Shown in pieces: positions 1 through 10,381 of a stretch of DNA of 64,000 nt. The stretch's first letter is position 1. Each line of letters opens with the position of its first letter. Source of the DNA: Stenomitos frigidus ULC18 (GTDB taxonomy: Bacteria; Cyanobacteriota; Cyanobacteriia; Leptolyngbyales; Leptolyngbyaceae). The notes below the pieces were generated by a model that saw only the letters and a program-made list of their open reading frames with translations, was not told the origin of the DNA and did not search any database. The stretch covers positions 1 through 64,000 of the forward strand of contig NZ_PVWK01000158.1 of assembly GCF_003003795.1 (NCBI RefSeq), written 5' to 3'. A program made the translations under genes and the position numbers.

Positions 1-66
1 TGGCGGTTTACGACAGCCGATGCACGCATCAAACTACAGCGACTTTACCCATCAACTGAAAATTGA
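1..66 (+). CDS. C-terminal end of an IS630-like transposase (partial)
   Basis: An open frame enters from the left edge and stops with TGA at 64-66. The last residues read WRFTTADARIKLQRLYPSTEN. This resembles the conserved C-terminal tail of cyanobacterial IS630-type transposases, which often end in a TADARIKL-x-x-LYP pattern; that match is from memory. Only 21 residues are visible, so integrity of the element cannot be judged. It sits about 100 bp before pstC, where many cyanobacteria carry pstS. Confidence 0.45.
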   Translation, partial: WRFTTADARIKLQRLYPSTEN

Positions 67-170
67 CAGACCACTAGCTCTAGACATCAGCTTCTCTCTT
101 TTATTGGTGCCAAACCTGTTTCAGGCTTTCTGCGATCGCTTGTTTGACTTTATTACTGAGTTGGTTATAT

Positions 171-1124
171 ATGGCTTCAACAAATCAGCCTTCTCCTATG
201 GCTTGGCAGCGCTCTAAAACATCGCGCTGGATTGATCAGGGTTTTGTTTGGGTTACGGCAGCCTTCGGCATTGGGGTTGCCTTGATACTGCTGGTGATCG
301 CCTTGAGAGTGGGGACTGATGCTATTCCAGCGATTCAGAAGTTTGGTCTCGGCTTTTTGACTACCAGTCGTTGGAGCGTCAACGACGAGGTTTTTGGTGC
401 TCTCACACAGATTTATGGCACTTTGGTGACATCGTTTATGGCGCTTTTGCTTGCGGTGCCGATCGGCATTGGTGTTGCCCTGTTTCTGAGTGAAGACTTT
501 CTGCCACAGCGTATCCAACAGCCGATCGTGTTTCTCGTTGAGCTGCTGGCTGCGATCCCTAGTGTGGTCTATGGGTTGTGGGCCATCTTTGTGCTGATTC
601 CCATTTTGAAGCCGATCGGTGATGGGCTCAATAGTACCTTAGGATGGCTTCCAATCTTCAGCACAGCACCATCGGGACCTGGCATTTATGTGGCGGGTAT
701 CATCCTTTCAATCATGATCCTGCCTATTATTGCTGCGATTTCCCGCGATGCCTTAACAGCGGTGCCTGCAGAATTGCGACAAGCAGCCTACGGGTTGGGT
801 GCAACCCGCTGGGAAACCATCTTTCAGATTATGCTGCCTGCTGCCTTCTCTGGCATTGTTGGTGGCATCATGCTGGCGCTAGGACGAGCCATGGGTGAGA
901 CGATGGCAGTCACGATGGTGATCGGTAATTCTGACACAATCAAGTCAGCTTCAATTTTGTCCCAAGGCTCGACTGTGGCTTCGCTTCTGGCCAACCAGTT
1001 CGCTGAAGCGGGTGGACTGCAAGTAGCTTCACTGATGTATGCAGCGCTTGTACTGTTTGCCTTGACGCTGGTTGTGAATGTTTTAGCTGAGATTATCGTG
1101 CGTCGCTTTAGCTTGAAGCTTTAG
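171..1124 (+). CDS. pstC: Phosphate ABC transporter permease PstC
   Basis: Inner-membrane permease of the high-affinity phosphate importer, pairing with PstA and driven by PstB. The 317-residue protein has six or so hydrophobic segments and a clear EAA-type cytoplasmic loop (ELRQAAYGLGATRWETIFQI) that contacts the ATPase. I chose ATG 171, which gives MASTNQPS; a TTG at 144 is also in frame but adds only nine residues. It is followed by pstA after 102 bp and pstB, in the usual pstCAB order. No pstS is visible upstream; an IS630-like transposase tail occupies that side. I saw no clear Pho box in the 100 bp before it. Confidence 0.95.
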   Translation: MASTNQPSPMAWQRSKTSRWIDQGFVWVTAAFGIGVALILLVIALRVGTDAIPAIQKFGLGFLTTSRWSVNDEVFGALTQIYGTLVTSFMALLLAVPIGIGVALFLSEDFLPQRIQQPIVFLVELLAAIPSVVYGLWAIFVLIPILKPIGDGLNSTLGWLPIFSTAPSGPGIYVAGIILSIMILPIIAAISRDALTAVPAELRQAAYGLGATRWETIFQIMLPAAFSGIVGGIMLALGRAMGETMAVTMVIGNSDTIKSASILSQGSTVASLLANQFAEAGGLQVASLMYAALVLFALTLVVNVLAEIIVRRFSLKL

Positions 1125-1226
1125 TGCGAGCCGTCAAAGGTTTTGGAATCAGATCTGCCTCAGTTTGATCTGAAGTAATGGGGCTAACGGAATCAATCGG
1201 TTGATAGGAGTTGAGAAAAGCTTAAG

Positions 1227-2165
1227 ATGACGAATCCAGACTTGGCGAATGACCCTTTAGCAGAGCGTAATATGAGGCGCGCTCCAACGTCACCCCGGAC
1301 GTTGTTTTCGTCGGTGATGACCGTCGTTGCCTGTGTCTGTGCCGCTATTGCCCTCGTTCCCTTAGTGGCAGTGCTTTCTTACGTGCTGATTAATGGCTTT
1401 GCACGGTTAGGTCCGGCTCTGTTCGTTCAGCTACCGCCTGCTCCTGGTCTTGCGGGTGGCGGCTTTGGTAATGCCTTTCTTGGTACCCTGACGACTGTCG
1501 GTATCTCTGCTGCTCTCAGTATTCCGTTTGGCGTGATGGCCGCCATCTACCTTTCGGAATTTGCCAGAGGCACGAAACTGGCAGATGTAATTGACTTTTT
1601 CACGAATGTTCTGAGTGGTGTGCCCTCGATCGTCGTTGGGGCTTTTGCCTACTCGCTGGTGGTGCTGGCAACGGGTCGGTTCTCAGCAGTGGCTGGCGGT
1701 ATCGCGCTGTCGGTGCTCATGTTGCCGACGATCGTGCGAACATCAGCGGAAGCGTTAGAAGCCGTGTCCAATGACTATCGGCAGGCAGCGGTTGGGCTTG
1801 GCGCAACACGGATTCAAACAACGTTGCAGATTGTTCTACCCGCGGCGATTCCATCCATCTTGACCGGGGTCATGCTAGCAGTGGCTCGTGCTGCGGGTGA
1901 AACTGCGCCTGTTCTCTTCACTGCCTCTTTTAGTCGTTACTGGAATTCGGGCTTGAGCTTAAATCCGGTCAATGTGAATCCTGCTACCTACCTCACGAAC
2001 GGTATTTGGGAGCCAACCGCTACAATGTCAAGGTTGGTGTTTGACTTTGCAACGGCTCCTTACAAAAACCAACAAGAGCTTGCGTGGGCTGGTTCGCTAG
2101 TGCTTGTGGCGTTAGTTTTGATCACTAGTATTCTTTCTCGGTGGATCACAAAACGGCGCAAGTAA
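1227..2165 (+). CDS. pstA: Phosphate ABC transporter permease PstA
   Basis: Second membrane permease of the Pst phosphate importer. The 312-residue sequence has a short polar N-terminus (to about residue 30), then hydrophobic segments, and the EAA loop DYRQAAVGLGATRIQTTLQI near residue 190. Length is a little above the family norm because of the N-terminal tail. It lies between pstC and pstB on the same strand and is probably co-transcribed with them, although 164 bp separate it from pstB. Confidence 0.95.
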   Translation: MTNPDLANDPLAERNMRRAPTSPRTLFSSVMTVVACVCAAIALVPLVAVLSYVLINGFARLGPALFVQLPPAPGLAGGGFGNAFLGTLTTVGISAALSIPFGVMAAIYLSEFARGTKLADVIDFFTNVLSGVPSIVVGAFAYSLVVLATGRFSAVAGGIALSVLMLPTIVRTSAEALEAVSNDYRQAAVGLGATRIQTTLQIVLPAAIPSILTGVMLAVARAAGETAPVLFTASFSRYWNSGLSLNPVNVNPATYLTNGIWEPTATMSRLVFDFATAPYKNQQELAWAGSLVLVALVLITSILSRWITKRRK

Positions 2166-2329
2166 CGTGTAAGAAAGCAGACAATTCTTGGCTACAGCAA
2201 TGTTGATGTGTTGAAAGTCTGCGATCGTCATTCTTGATTACTCCTCACCGTTTTGACGACGCTGTAACGCTTTAATTTTAGTGACTTCAAGTCTTATTGA
2301 AACAGTAACCACTCACCCCATCTAGATGT

Positions 2330-3139
2330 ATGACGACGAACATGCAGAGCACCGCCCGCCAGACTGAGACCATCTTTCGCACTCAAGATCTCAATATTTA
2401 CTACGGTAATTTTCTGGCAGTGAAGGATGTCTCAATCGAGATTGCAAAGAACAGCATTACGGCCTTTATTGGTCCCTCTGGCTGCGGCAAGAGCACGGTG
2501 CTCCGGTGCTTTAATCGCTTAAACGACCTTATTAAAACCTTTCATATTGACGGCAAGATCTTTTACCGGGATCAGGATCTTTACGCACCAGAAATTGACC
2601 CTGTAGAAGTACGACGCCAGATTGGGATGGTATTTCAAAAGCCGAATCCCTTTCCCAAGTCCATCTATGAAAATATTGCGTTTGGCCCTCGTCTGGTTGG
2701 CTATAAGGGCGATATGGATGAACTGGTAGAACGTGCGCTCAAGCAAGCCGCCCTTTGGGAAGACGTGAAGGATAAGCTTAATGCAATGGGGACTGATTTG
2801 TCGGGTGGACAGCAGCAGCGTCTCTGTATTGCTCGTGCTGTAGCGGTACAGCCTGATGTCATTTTGATGGATGAGCCGTGTGCGGCTCTTGACCCTATTT
2901 CTACCCTGAAGGTTGAGGATTTGCTGCAAGAGTTGAAAGAACGCTACACGATCGTGATTGTGACCCACAACATGCAGCAGGCATCGCGTGCATCAGATTT
3001 CACCGCCTTCTATAACGTTGAGGCGAATGCGAAAGGGCAGCGCACAGGCTACATCGTAGAATACGATCGTACTGAAGTCATCTTTCAGACTCCTCAGCAT
3101 CAAGCAACGCAAGAGTATGTTAGCGGTCGCTTCGGTTAA
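2330..3139 (+). CDS. pstB: Phosphate ABC transporter ATP-binding protein PstB
   Basis: ATPase that powers PstCA. All ABC motifs are present in 269 residues: Walker [10 protein letters not shown] (about 48-56), signature LSGGQQQR, Walker B VILMDEP followed by CAALDP, and the switch His in THN. The Walker B extension reads EPCAALDP rather than the more common EPTSALDP, with the catalytic Glu kept. The C-terminus ([16 protein letters not shown]) is typical of PstB. ATG 2330 is used; a second ATG four codons in is possible. Confidence 0.96.
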   Translation: MTTNMQSTARQTETIFRTQDLNIYYGNFLAVKDVSIEIAKNSITAFIGPSGCGKSTVLRCFNRLNDLIKTFHIDGKIFYRDQDLYAPEIDPVEVRRQIGMVFQKPNPFPKSIYENIAFGPRLVGYKGDMDELVERALKQAALWEDVKDKLNAMGTDLSGGQQQRLCIARAVAVQPDVILMDEPCAALDPISTLKVEDLLQELKERYTIVIVTHNMQQASRASDFTAFYNVEANAKGQRTGYIVEYDRTEVIFQTPQHQATQEYVSGRFG

Positions 3140-3402
3140 GACAAGCTCAAAAAACAGCTCAAAGAACCACGTTTCAGGGAGTCATTAGCAAGCAGCCCTG
3201 ATGCTTCAGTAAGGTTTGATGACTGGTTGCTGTTTCACCATGTAACGGCATGCCTGAATCAGGCTTGGAGTCGGTTTTATTGAATTACCCAAAGACAGCG
3301 CACCCTTCCGAAGGCCTATGATCCCTGCGCCTGATCGCGGTAGGATAAGTGATGTCTGCCACTTTAAAAGAAGGCTGAAACGTTATTTACTCCTCTTCGC
3401 GA

Positions 3403-3816
3403 ATGCTTATGAAGCGCTATCTATCAAGCTTTTTTTCCTTAGTCCTAGTCGTTTTGATCGGCTTGATGGGATTTGCCCCAGCCGCAAGAGCAGCCACAGC
3501 CCTGAGTGGAGACTATCGTCAGGATACGGCAGCAGTAGTTGATGCTCTGAGAACCTCCATTCAGCTACCGGATGATGCTCCTGACCGGAGCGCATTGCAA
3601 ACAGAAGCCCGTCAGTTGATCAACGATTTCACGGCGCGCTACAGACGTAACGGGTCTGTGGCAAAACTGACGTCTTACACTACCATGCGAACAGCATTAA
3701 ATTCGCTGGCAGGTCACTATAGCTCGTATCCAAATCGCCCTGTGCCTCAAAAGTTGCGCGATCGACTAGAGCAAGAGTTTAAGCAGATTGAGCTTTCCTT
3801 AAGCCGGGGTTCGTAA
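3403..3816 (+). CDS. psb27: Photosystem II assembly protein Psb27, without lipobox Cys
   Basis: Lumenal assembly and repair factor of photosystem II that binds CP43 before the oxygen-evolving cluster forms. The 137-residue protein has a signal peptide (about 1-30) and the Psb27 four-helix domain, with conserved stretches such as LSGDYRQDT, YRRNGS, TTMRTALNSLAGHYSSYPNRP and LEQEF. Most cyanobacterial Psb27 proteins are lipoproteins with a Cys after the hydrophobic core; here the corresponding place reads GLMGF and is followed by APAARA-AT, a signal peptidase I type site. A hairpin terminator follows directly. Confidence 0.93.
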   Translation: MLMKRYLSSFFSLVLVVLIGLMGFAPAARAATALSGDYRQDTAAVVDALRTSIQLPDDAPDRSALQTEARQLINDFTARYRRNGSVAKLTSYTTMRTALNSLAGHYSSYPNRPVPQKLRDRLEQEFKQIELSLSRGS

Positions 3817-3838
3817 TTCTAGTTTTGTTCTTGCTTGA

Positions 3839-3886
3839 AACGGCCTGAGAGAAGCGTGAGCCACGGATTCTTTCAGGCCGTTTTTT
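3839..3886 (+). terminator. Intrinsic terminator after psb27
   Basis: Arms AACGGCCTGA (3839-3848) and TCAGGCCGTT (3873-3882) pair perfectly and run into a six-T tract. It ends psb27 transcription just before the convergent adenosine-deaminase-like gene. Confidence 0.85.
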
Positions 3887-3902
3887 GGCGCTTAATTTGT
3901 CT

Positions 3903-4967
3903 TTAACGCTGAGCGATCTCATAGGCGTTAGCACTGTCTCTGTCGGATTCAACTTTAAGCAAGCCATTGAGCAATGAAGCCGGACGCTGTTGGTAGGGCC
4001 ATGCAAAGGCATGACGGAAAGCAGCATCCTGGCAGGCTTGCAGTTGCTCGAAATCGATAATGTTGTGAGTCAGCAGGTTTTCATACTCAAATGGCAGACG
4101 GACATTGTGTAGACCAGCGTTATCAGTGCAGATGGCAATGTCAACACCGGCATCAAAGCAGCGATCGAACACAAGCTTCAACTGCGAAATGTCGTCCAGA
4201 GTCCCCGTTTGTAAATAGGTTGTCGGACAGACTTCGAGGCATTGTCCGCGTTCGGCCACTTCTTTCAGCAAGTGGGGATGCTCTAACGGAATCTGGATGC
4301 CGTGCCCAATCCGCATCAGGTAAGGCAGTAGTTCGGGATAGGCGCCATCTCTCGTTTCATAAAGGTGCCCGGTGGTCTTCAGCCCCAACGAGCGCGCATA
4401 CGCATACAGCTCGACAAACTCGTCCAGACGTTCGCCATAGTGGTTGTCGCCGCCTGCCACATCGATCGCGCAGACATACTCTCGTGATTGTGCTGCTAGA
4501 TCGACGATCGCCCGGTTGACCGCGTAGGGTAAGCGAGAGTGCATACACAGAATTTGGCTGGTGACAATGGGGTATTCGTTGAGCTGACTCGCTTTACCTA
4601 CGATCGCAACAATCTCTGCCATCAAATCAATCCGCTGCGATTGCGTCAGATGATCAGGCGTTCTTAGGAAGGGCGTATAGCGTAACTCCAGATAAGCCAA
4701 ATTTTCAAAAATATAAGCGCCCCGCACGAGGCGGTAGATAAAGTAGGGCAACGCCTCTGCTGTTTGAACTGATTCCACCAATGTATGCAATTCTAAATAT
4801 TCATCTAGAGTGCTGCGAGGACGGGTGTAAAAATCTTCAAACTCAGGGTAAGCAGGAAAACGTTGCGCCAGGTCAGAATCATTACGTTGTAAATACCGCC
4901 ACAAAATCCGGGGGACAACAGAGCCTCCGAGGTGACGGTGTAGTTCAGCGTATAAAGCCACAAGCAC
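3903..4967 (-). CDS. Adenosine deaminase family protein
   Basis: Zinc-dependent amidohydrolase of the adenosine/AMP deaminase family, expected to convert adenosine (or a related aminopurine) to the keto form in purine salvage. Metal and catalytic residues are visible: HxH in AELHRHLGG (H10, H12), H201 with E204 in GHLYE (corresponding to HAGE), H222 in RIGHG and D282 in CTDN. The residue after the metal-binding Asp is Asn283, where classical adenosine deaminases have a second Asp that contacts the substrate, so the true substrate is uncertain. The start is GTG 4967, with another GTG two codons later; no ATG fits. It is divergent from purA. Confidence 0.82.
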   Translation of the reverse strand: MLVALYAELHRHLGGSVVPRILWRYLQRNDSDLAQRFPAYPEFEDFYTRPRSTLDEYLELHTLVESVQTAEALPYFIYRLVRGAYIFENLAYLELRYTPFLRTPDHLTQSQRIDLMAEIVAIVGKASQLNEYPIVTSQILCMHSRLPYAVNRAIVDLAAQSREYVCAIDVAGGDNHYGERLDEFVELYAYARSLGLKTTGHLYETRDGAYPELLPYLMRIGHGIQIPLEHPHLLKEVAERGQCLEVCPTTYLQTGTLDDISQLKLVFDRCFDAGVDIAICTDNAGLHNVRLPFEYENLLTHNIIDFEQLQACQDAAFRHAFAWPYQQRPASLLNGLLKVESDRDSANAYEIAQR

Positions 4968-5144
4968 CTCTTCAGGAATAAATTAAAGGGGTCAGAACGA
5001 AGTCAGTGGAAAAACAGTGGACCACAAAAACCATTTGTGATATCCTAGCGGACTCATTGAAGTCGAGCCATCTTGAAGCCTCAGCAAACTAAATTCAGCC
5101 ATCTCGCTGAGTGTTGCGGATCACTATTCTTTTAGTCTTTAGCA

Positions 5145-5174
5145 TTGACACCCGTGTACGCAGATGGTGATAAT
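5145..5174 (+). promoter_or_regulatory. Sigma70-type promoter of purA
   Basis: TTGACA (5145-5150), an 18-bp spacer and GATAAT (5169-5174) match the vegetative promoter consensus at 11 of 12 positions. A start about seven bases after the -10 box would give a leader of roughly 30 nt before the purA TTG codon. Confidence 0.65.
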
Positions 5175-5201
5175 GAATGTTTGTGCAAACTCTCGTACTG
5201 A

Positions 5202-6569
<1,368 letters not shown>

Positions 6570-6581
6570 ATTTGAAACGCT

Positions 6582-6629
6582 AAGGATGAAGGCCAAAGGA
6601 TAAAAATCCGTTACTTGGCCTTCATCCTT
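6582..6629. terminator. Perfect inverted repeat between purA and rplY
   Basis: Arms AAGGATGAAGGCCAA (6582-6596) and TTGGCCTTCATCCTT (6615-6629) are perfect 15-bp complements around an 18-nt loop. It probably folds in the purA 3' end. The sequence then runs into CCTTTAG heptamer copies, so it also belongs to the dispersed repeat class seen elsewhere in the window; there is no clean T tract. Confidence 0.6.
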
Positions 6630-6667
6630 TAGCCTTTAGCCTTTCCCTTTACTCCCCTTGACTCACT

Positions 6668-7291
6668 ATGGAACTTACGCTTGAATGTCAAACTCGCCCT
6701 GCTGGTAGCAAGGCAAATGCCCTCCGTCGTGCTGGCTTAATTCCCGCTGTGCTCTACGGTCACAAAGGCGCAGAATCGGTTTCGTTGACGGTTCCAGCCA
6801 AGAAGGCTGAACTGTTAGTACGCGATGCTTCAGTAAACAATACGCTCATTCAGGTAAACGTGCCTGAACTGCCCTGGAAGGGTAAGGCTCTGCTGCGAGA
6901 AGTGCATTCTCATCCCTGGCGCGGCTATGTCTATCACCTGAGCTTTTTCTCAGTTGGTTCTCAAGATTCACTGGATGTGGATGTGCCCATCCATCTGGTT
7001 GGCGAAGCGGCAGGCGTGAAAAATAGTGGTGGTTCGATCGACCAGGGCTTGACCGAGCTACATGTTCGTTGCGCGCCCGATCTCATTCCAGAAGTCATTG
7101 AAATTGATGTGACTGATCTGGACGTTGGTGACTCACTCCACGTTCACGAGCTTTCTCTGCCTGAAGGTGTCGTAGCACTGGGCGAGCCCGATCGTGTGGT
7201 TGTTACCGTTCTATTGCCATCAAGTGCTGTTGCCGCCGAGGCAGCAGCAGAAGAAGCAGCGGCAGCAGCAGCCTCTACCTCTGGGGCTTAA
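6668..7291 (+). CDS. rplY: 50S ribosomal protein L25 / Ctc type
   Basis: 5S rRNA-binding ribosomal protein of the two-domain (Ctc/TL5) form. The N-terminal domain (about 1-95) has RPAGSKANALRRAGLIPAVLYGHKG, and the C-terminal beta domain (about 100-185) has VPIHLVGEAAGVKNSGG and HVRCAPDLIPEVIEIDV. The tail from about residue 186 is low-complexity Ala/Glu. The 207-residue length fits long bacterial L25. A bidirectional terminator separates it from trpB. Confidence 0.93.
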   Translation: MELTLECQTRPAGSKANALRRAGLIPAVLYGHKGAESVSLTVPAKKAELLVRDASVNNTLIQVNVPELPWKGKALLREVHSHPWRGYVYHLSFFSVGSQDSLDVDVPIHLVGEAAGVKNSGGSIDQGLTELHVRCAPDLIPEVIEIDVTDLDVGDSLHVHELSLPEGVVALGEPDRVVVTVLLPSSAVAAEAAAEEAAAAAASTSGA

Positions 7292-7316
7292 ATGCGTCAG
7301 ATTGTACGACTCTTTT

Positions 7317-7353
7317 AAAAAAGGGCATCCATTCTGTAATGGATGCCCTTTTT
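7317..7353. terminator. Bidirectional intrinsic terminator
   Basis: AAAAAAGGGCATCCATT pairs perfectly with AATGGATGCCCTTTTT around a four-base CTGT loop. T tracts on both strands allow it to serve both rplY (plus) and the convergent trpB (minus). Confidence 0.92.
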
Positions 7354-7403
7354 AGTTATTAAAGCGTCAGACGACAGCACTTTGCAGCGTTCACCATCAT
7401 CCA

Positions 7404-8660
7404 TCAGGTGAAATTTAAGACTTTCGCTACTGTCTGTACATCTTTGTCGCCACGCCCAGAGCAGTTGATGACAATACGAGGATTGCCAGAAAGCTGAGGG
7501 CAGAGCATTTCAAGATAGGCGATCGCGTGTGCGGTTTCCAGCGCTGGAATAATGCCTTCTAGTTGCGATAACCGCTGAAAGGCTGCAAGGGCTTCTGCGT
7601 CGGTAATGCTGTAGTATTCCGCCCGACCTAAATCTTTGAGATAGCTGTGTTCCGGTCCTACACCGGGATAGTCCAAGCCGGCGCTGATGGAGTGCGCTTC
7701 TGTCACCTGACCATCGTCGTCTTGCAGCAGATAGCTCATGGCACCATGTAGTACACCCACTCGTCCTTGCGTTAGCGTTGCCGCGTGTTTTTCTGTATTT
7801 ACACCTTCGCCTGCTGCCTCTACACCAATCAAGCGAATCGTTGGCTCGTTGATGAATTCATGAAACAGACCGATCGCGTTGGAACCACCGCCCACGCACG
7901 CCAGCAAAATATCAGGCAAACCGCCCCATTTTTCCTGACATTGAGCGCGCGTTTCTTGCCCAATCACGGCGTGGAAATCTCGCACAATCATGGGATAGGG
8001 GTGAGGTCCAGCGACGGAACCCAGAATGTAGTGTGTGTTTTCTACATTTGTCACCCAATCCCGAATCGCTTCGGAGGTTGCATCCTTCAACGTACCAGTA
8101 CCGGCTGACACGGGCGACACCTCTGCACCCATAAGCCGCATCCGAAAGACGTTGAGCGCTTGCCGCTCCATGTCCTGGACGCCCATGTAGATGACACATT
8201 TCAGCCCAAAGCGCGCACAGACGGTTGCAGTAGCCACACCATGCTGCCCCGCACCTGTCTCCGCGATCACGCGCTGTTTACCCATGCGCTTTGCCAACAA
8301 TACCTGCGCCAGCGCATTGTTAATCTTATGAGCGCCCGTATGGTTCAAGTCTTCGCGCTTCAGATAAATTTGCGCCCCTGAACCATCGGGTCGTGCGTAG
8401 TGGGTAGTCAGCCGTTCGGCAAAATAGAGCGGACTGGGTCGCCCCACATAATCACGCAAAAGCCCCTGCAGTTCCTGCTGAAAGTCGGGATCGGTGCGGT
8501 ACTGGTAAAACGCTGTCTCCAATTCACTCAAGGCAGGCATTAAGGTTTCGGGAACATACTTGCCACCGAATTTGCCAAACCGCCCAAGTGCATCAGGACG
8601 ATTATGAGGTAAAGCGTTTGTCGTTTGCAGAAGACTGGCGGGGCGGGGCGTCGTAGTCAC
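7404..8660 (-). CDS. trpB: Tryptophan synthase beta chain
   Basis: PLP enzyme that condenses indole with serine in the last step of tryptophan synthesis. The N-terminus has [17 protein letters not shown], the PLP lysine is K112 in HKINNALAQ, and the phosphate-binding GGGSNAIG loop and the [10 protein letters not shown] region are present. Length 418 is normal for TrpB1. It stands alone here without trpA, as is common in cyanobacteria. Confidence 0.96.
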   Translation of the reverse strand: MTTTPRPASLLQTTNALPHNRPDALGRFGKFGGKYVPETLMPALSELETAFYQYRTDPDFQQELQGLLRDYVGRPSPLYFAERLTTHYARPDGSGAQIYLKREDLNHTGAHKINNALAQVLLAKRMGKQRVIAETGAGQHGVATATVCARFGLKCVIYMGVQDMERQALNVFRMRLMGAEVSPVSAGTGTLKDATSEAIRDWVTNVENTHYILGSVAGPHPYPMIVRDFHAVIGQETRAQCQEKWGGLPDILLACVGGGSNAIGLFHEFINEPTIRLIGVEAAGEGVNTEKHAATLTQGRVGVLHGAMSYLLQDDDGQVTEAHSISAGLDYPGVGPEHSYLKDLGRAEYYSITDAEALAAFQRLSQLEGIIPALETAHAIAYLEMLCPQLSGNPRIVINCSGRGDKDVQTVAKVLNFT

Positions 8661-8747
8661 AAGCCTATAAGAATATGGAACATCCCTTATTATACGTCTG
8701 GGACTGTTAGGCTTTCAGCTGATGGCATAGATTGCACCTGTGCAAAA

Positions 8748-8783
8748 AAGAGAAAAACCGGGGTAGCGTTGGCTACCCCGGTT
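8748..8783 (-). terminator. Intrinsic terminator of the aldolase gene
   Basis: AACCGGGGTAGC (8756-8767) and GCTACCCCGGTT (8772-8783) form a perfect 12-bp stem with a four-base loop. Read on the minus strand it is followed by a T run (A run at 8753-8757), so it ends transcription of the class II aldolase. Confidence 0.9.
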
Positions 8784-8814
8784 CTTTTCGTTAGCGGATC
8801 GTCAGGCAGGAGGG

Positions 8815-9894
8815 TTATACACCGACAGCCTTCTTCGTCACAGCCGCTAGTTCGCCTTTGGCGTACTTAGCGGCGTATTCATCCAAGCCGATTTGCTTGA
8901 TCTTGCTGGCGTTGCCAGCGGTACCAAATTGCTGGTAGCGATCGGCGCAGACTTTTTGCATATACTTGATCGAAGGCTTCAGGAAGTGACGGGGATCGAA
9001 CTCCTTGGGATCCTTCGCCAACGCTTCGCGCACTGCAGCGGTTATTGCCAAACGGTTGTCGGTGTCAATGTTGACTTTCCGCACACCGCTCTTGATCCCC
9101 TTCTGAATTTCTTCAACGGGAACACCGTAGGTTTCAGGAATGGCACCACCGTACTGGTTGATGATTGCAATCAGGTCTTCGGGTACAGAAGAGGAGCCGT
9201 GCATCACCAGGTGGGTATTAGGCAGACGGCGGTGGATTTCTTCGATCCGGCTGATTGCCAAAATTTCGCCTGTGGGTTTGCGGGTGAACTTGTAAGCGCC
9301 GTGGCTGGTGCCGATCGCCACAGCCAGAGCATCCACCTGGGTTTGCTCCACGAATTCGACCGCTTCATCGGGATCGGTCAACAGTTGGTCGTGAGAGAGC
9401 GCACCCTCAAAGCCATGACCATCTTCTGCTTCGCCTTTACCGGTTTCTAAAGAACCCAGGCAACCTAATTCACCTTCGACGCTAACGCCGATCGCGTGAG
9501 CCACCTTGACCACTTCACGAGTCGTGTTGACGTTGTATTCGAAGCTAGCCGGAGTCTTAGCATCTGCCTCCAAGGAACCGTCCATCATGACGCTGCTGAA
9601 GCCGTTCTTCATGGCAGAGTAGCAGGTAGAGGGGGCATTACCGTGATCCTGGTGCATCACGATGGGAATGCCAGGATAGGTCTCGATCGCAGCCAAAATC
9701 AGGTGACGGAGGAAGTTCTCACCAGCGTACGTGCGTGCACCACGAGACGCTTGCAAGATCACAGGGCTATCGGTTTCATGAGCAGCATTCATGATTGCAC
9801 GAATCTGCTCCATATTATTGACGTTATAGGCAGGGATGCCGTAGCCATTCTCTGCTGCGTGATCGAGCAGCAGCCGCAGTGGTACGAGCGCCAT
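8815..9894 (-). CDS. fbaA: Fructose-bisphosphate aldolase, class II
   Basis: Zn-dependent aldolase that splits or forms fructose (and probably sedoheptulose) bisphosphate in glycolysis and the Calvin cycle. Visible motifs are IVMHQDHG with catalytic D83 and metal ligand H84, [29 protein letters not shown] and VNIDTDNR. The 359-residue length and GHGFEGAL insertion fit class IIB enzymes of cyanobacteria. A strong Shine-Dalgarno AGGAGG lies just before the ATG. A hairpin terminator follows. Confidence 0.96.
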   Translation of the reverse strand: MALVPLRLLLDHAAENGYGIPAYNVNNMEQIRAIMNAAHETDSPVILQASRGARTYAGENFLRHLILAAIETYPGIPIVMHQDHGNAPSTCYSAMKNGFSSVMMDGSLEADAKTPASFEYNVNTTREVVKVAHAIGVSVEGELGCLGSLETGKGEAEDGHGFEGALSHDQLLTDPDEAVEFVEQTQVDALAVAIGTSHGAYKFTRKPTGEILAISRIEEIHRRLPNTHLVMHGSSSVPEDLIAIINQYGGAIPETYGVPVEEIQKGIKSGVRKVNIDTDNRLAITAAVREALAKDPKEFDPRHFLKPSIKYMQKVCADRYQQFGTAGNASKIKQIGLDEYAAKYAKGELAAVTKKAVGV

Positions 9895-10381
9895 AGACAG
9901 TCCTCCTGGTTATTGGTGATTAGCTTTTATAGTTCAGCTTAATTCTTACGATAATCTTAAGATACTTTTTGCTCCACATTGATCAAGATCTGACAGTTTA
10001 AGCCCAATTATGAGTATAAATCACTATTTAATTTACTTATGAGTCGCCATACTTCGGGTAAGTCAGGCAATAACTTGTTTGCTTGATCGCCGACTTCTCC
10101 AGAGAAGCGAATCCCGCCTAAACTTTTCTCCTAAGCTGGAAAGAGAACTGTTGCAAAAAGGGCGTTGCAACATTGCCTCCTTGCTCTTAATTTGAGGCAG
10201 AGTATGCAGTGATGTGATTGATCGCCTGCAGTACGGACGTTTTGGACATTATGCCAAATGCTCTTATAGCCCTTGCAGCGTTTCCTCACCTTGTTAAACC
10301 CTCTGCGACTCTAGTTTTAGTCGGCTGTTCCCTGTTAGCCTACAGTTCCGTCACTTAACCAAGCTCTGAATCAACTGAACG
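9895..10381. other. Intergenic region between divergent aldolase and oligopeptidase genes
   Basis: No convincing gene was found in these 487 bp. The part next to the aldolase is AT-rich and must hold its promoter on the minus strand. A short inverted repeat TGTTGCAA/TTGCAACA occurs near 10150-10172; no function can be assigned. Confidence 0.5.

Noticed and set aside
20-217. 65-residue frame before and across the pstC start
   Set aside because: It overlaps the clear IS630-like tail and the pstC start in other frames and has no motif.
6627-6655. Promoter of rplY in the CCTTTAG repeats
   Set aside because: The sequence is a repeat array with no -35/-10 pair that I can defend.
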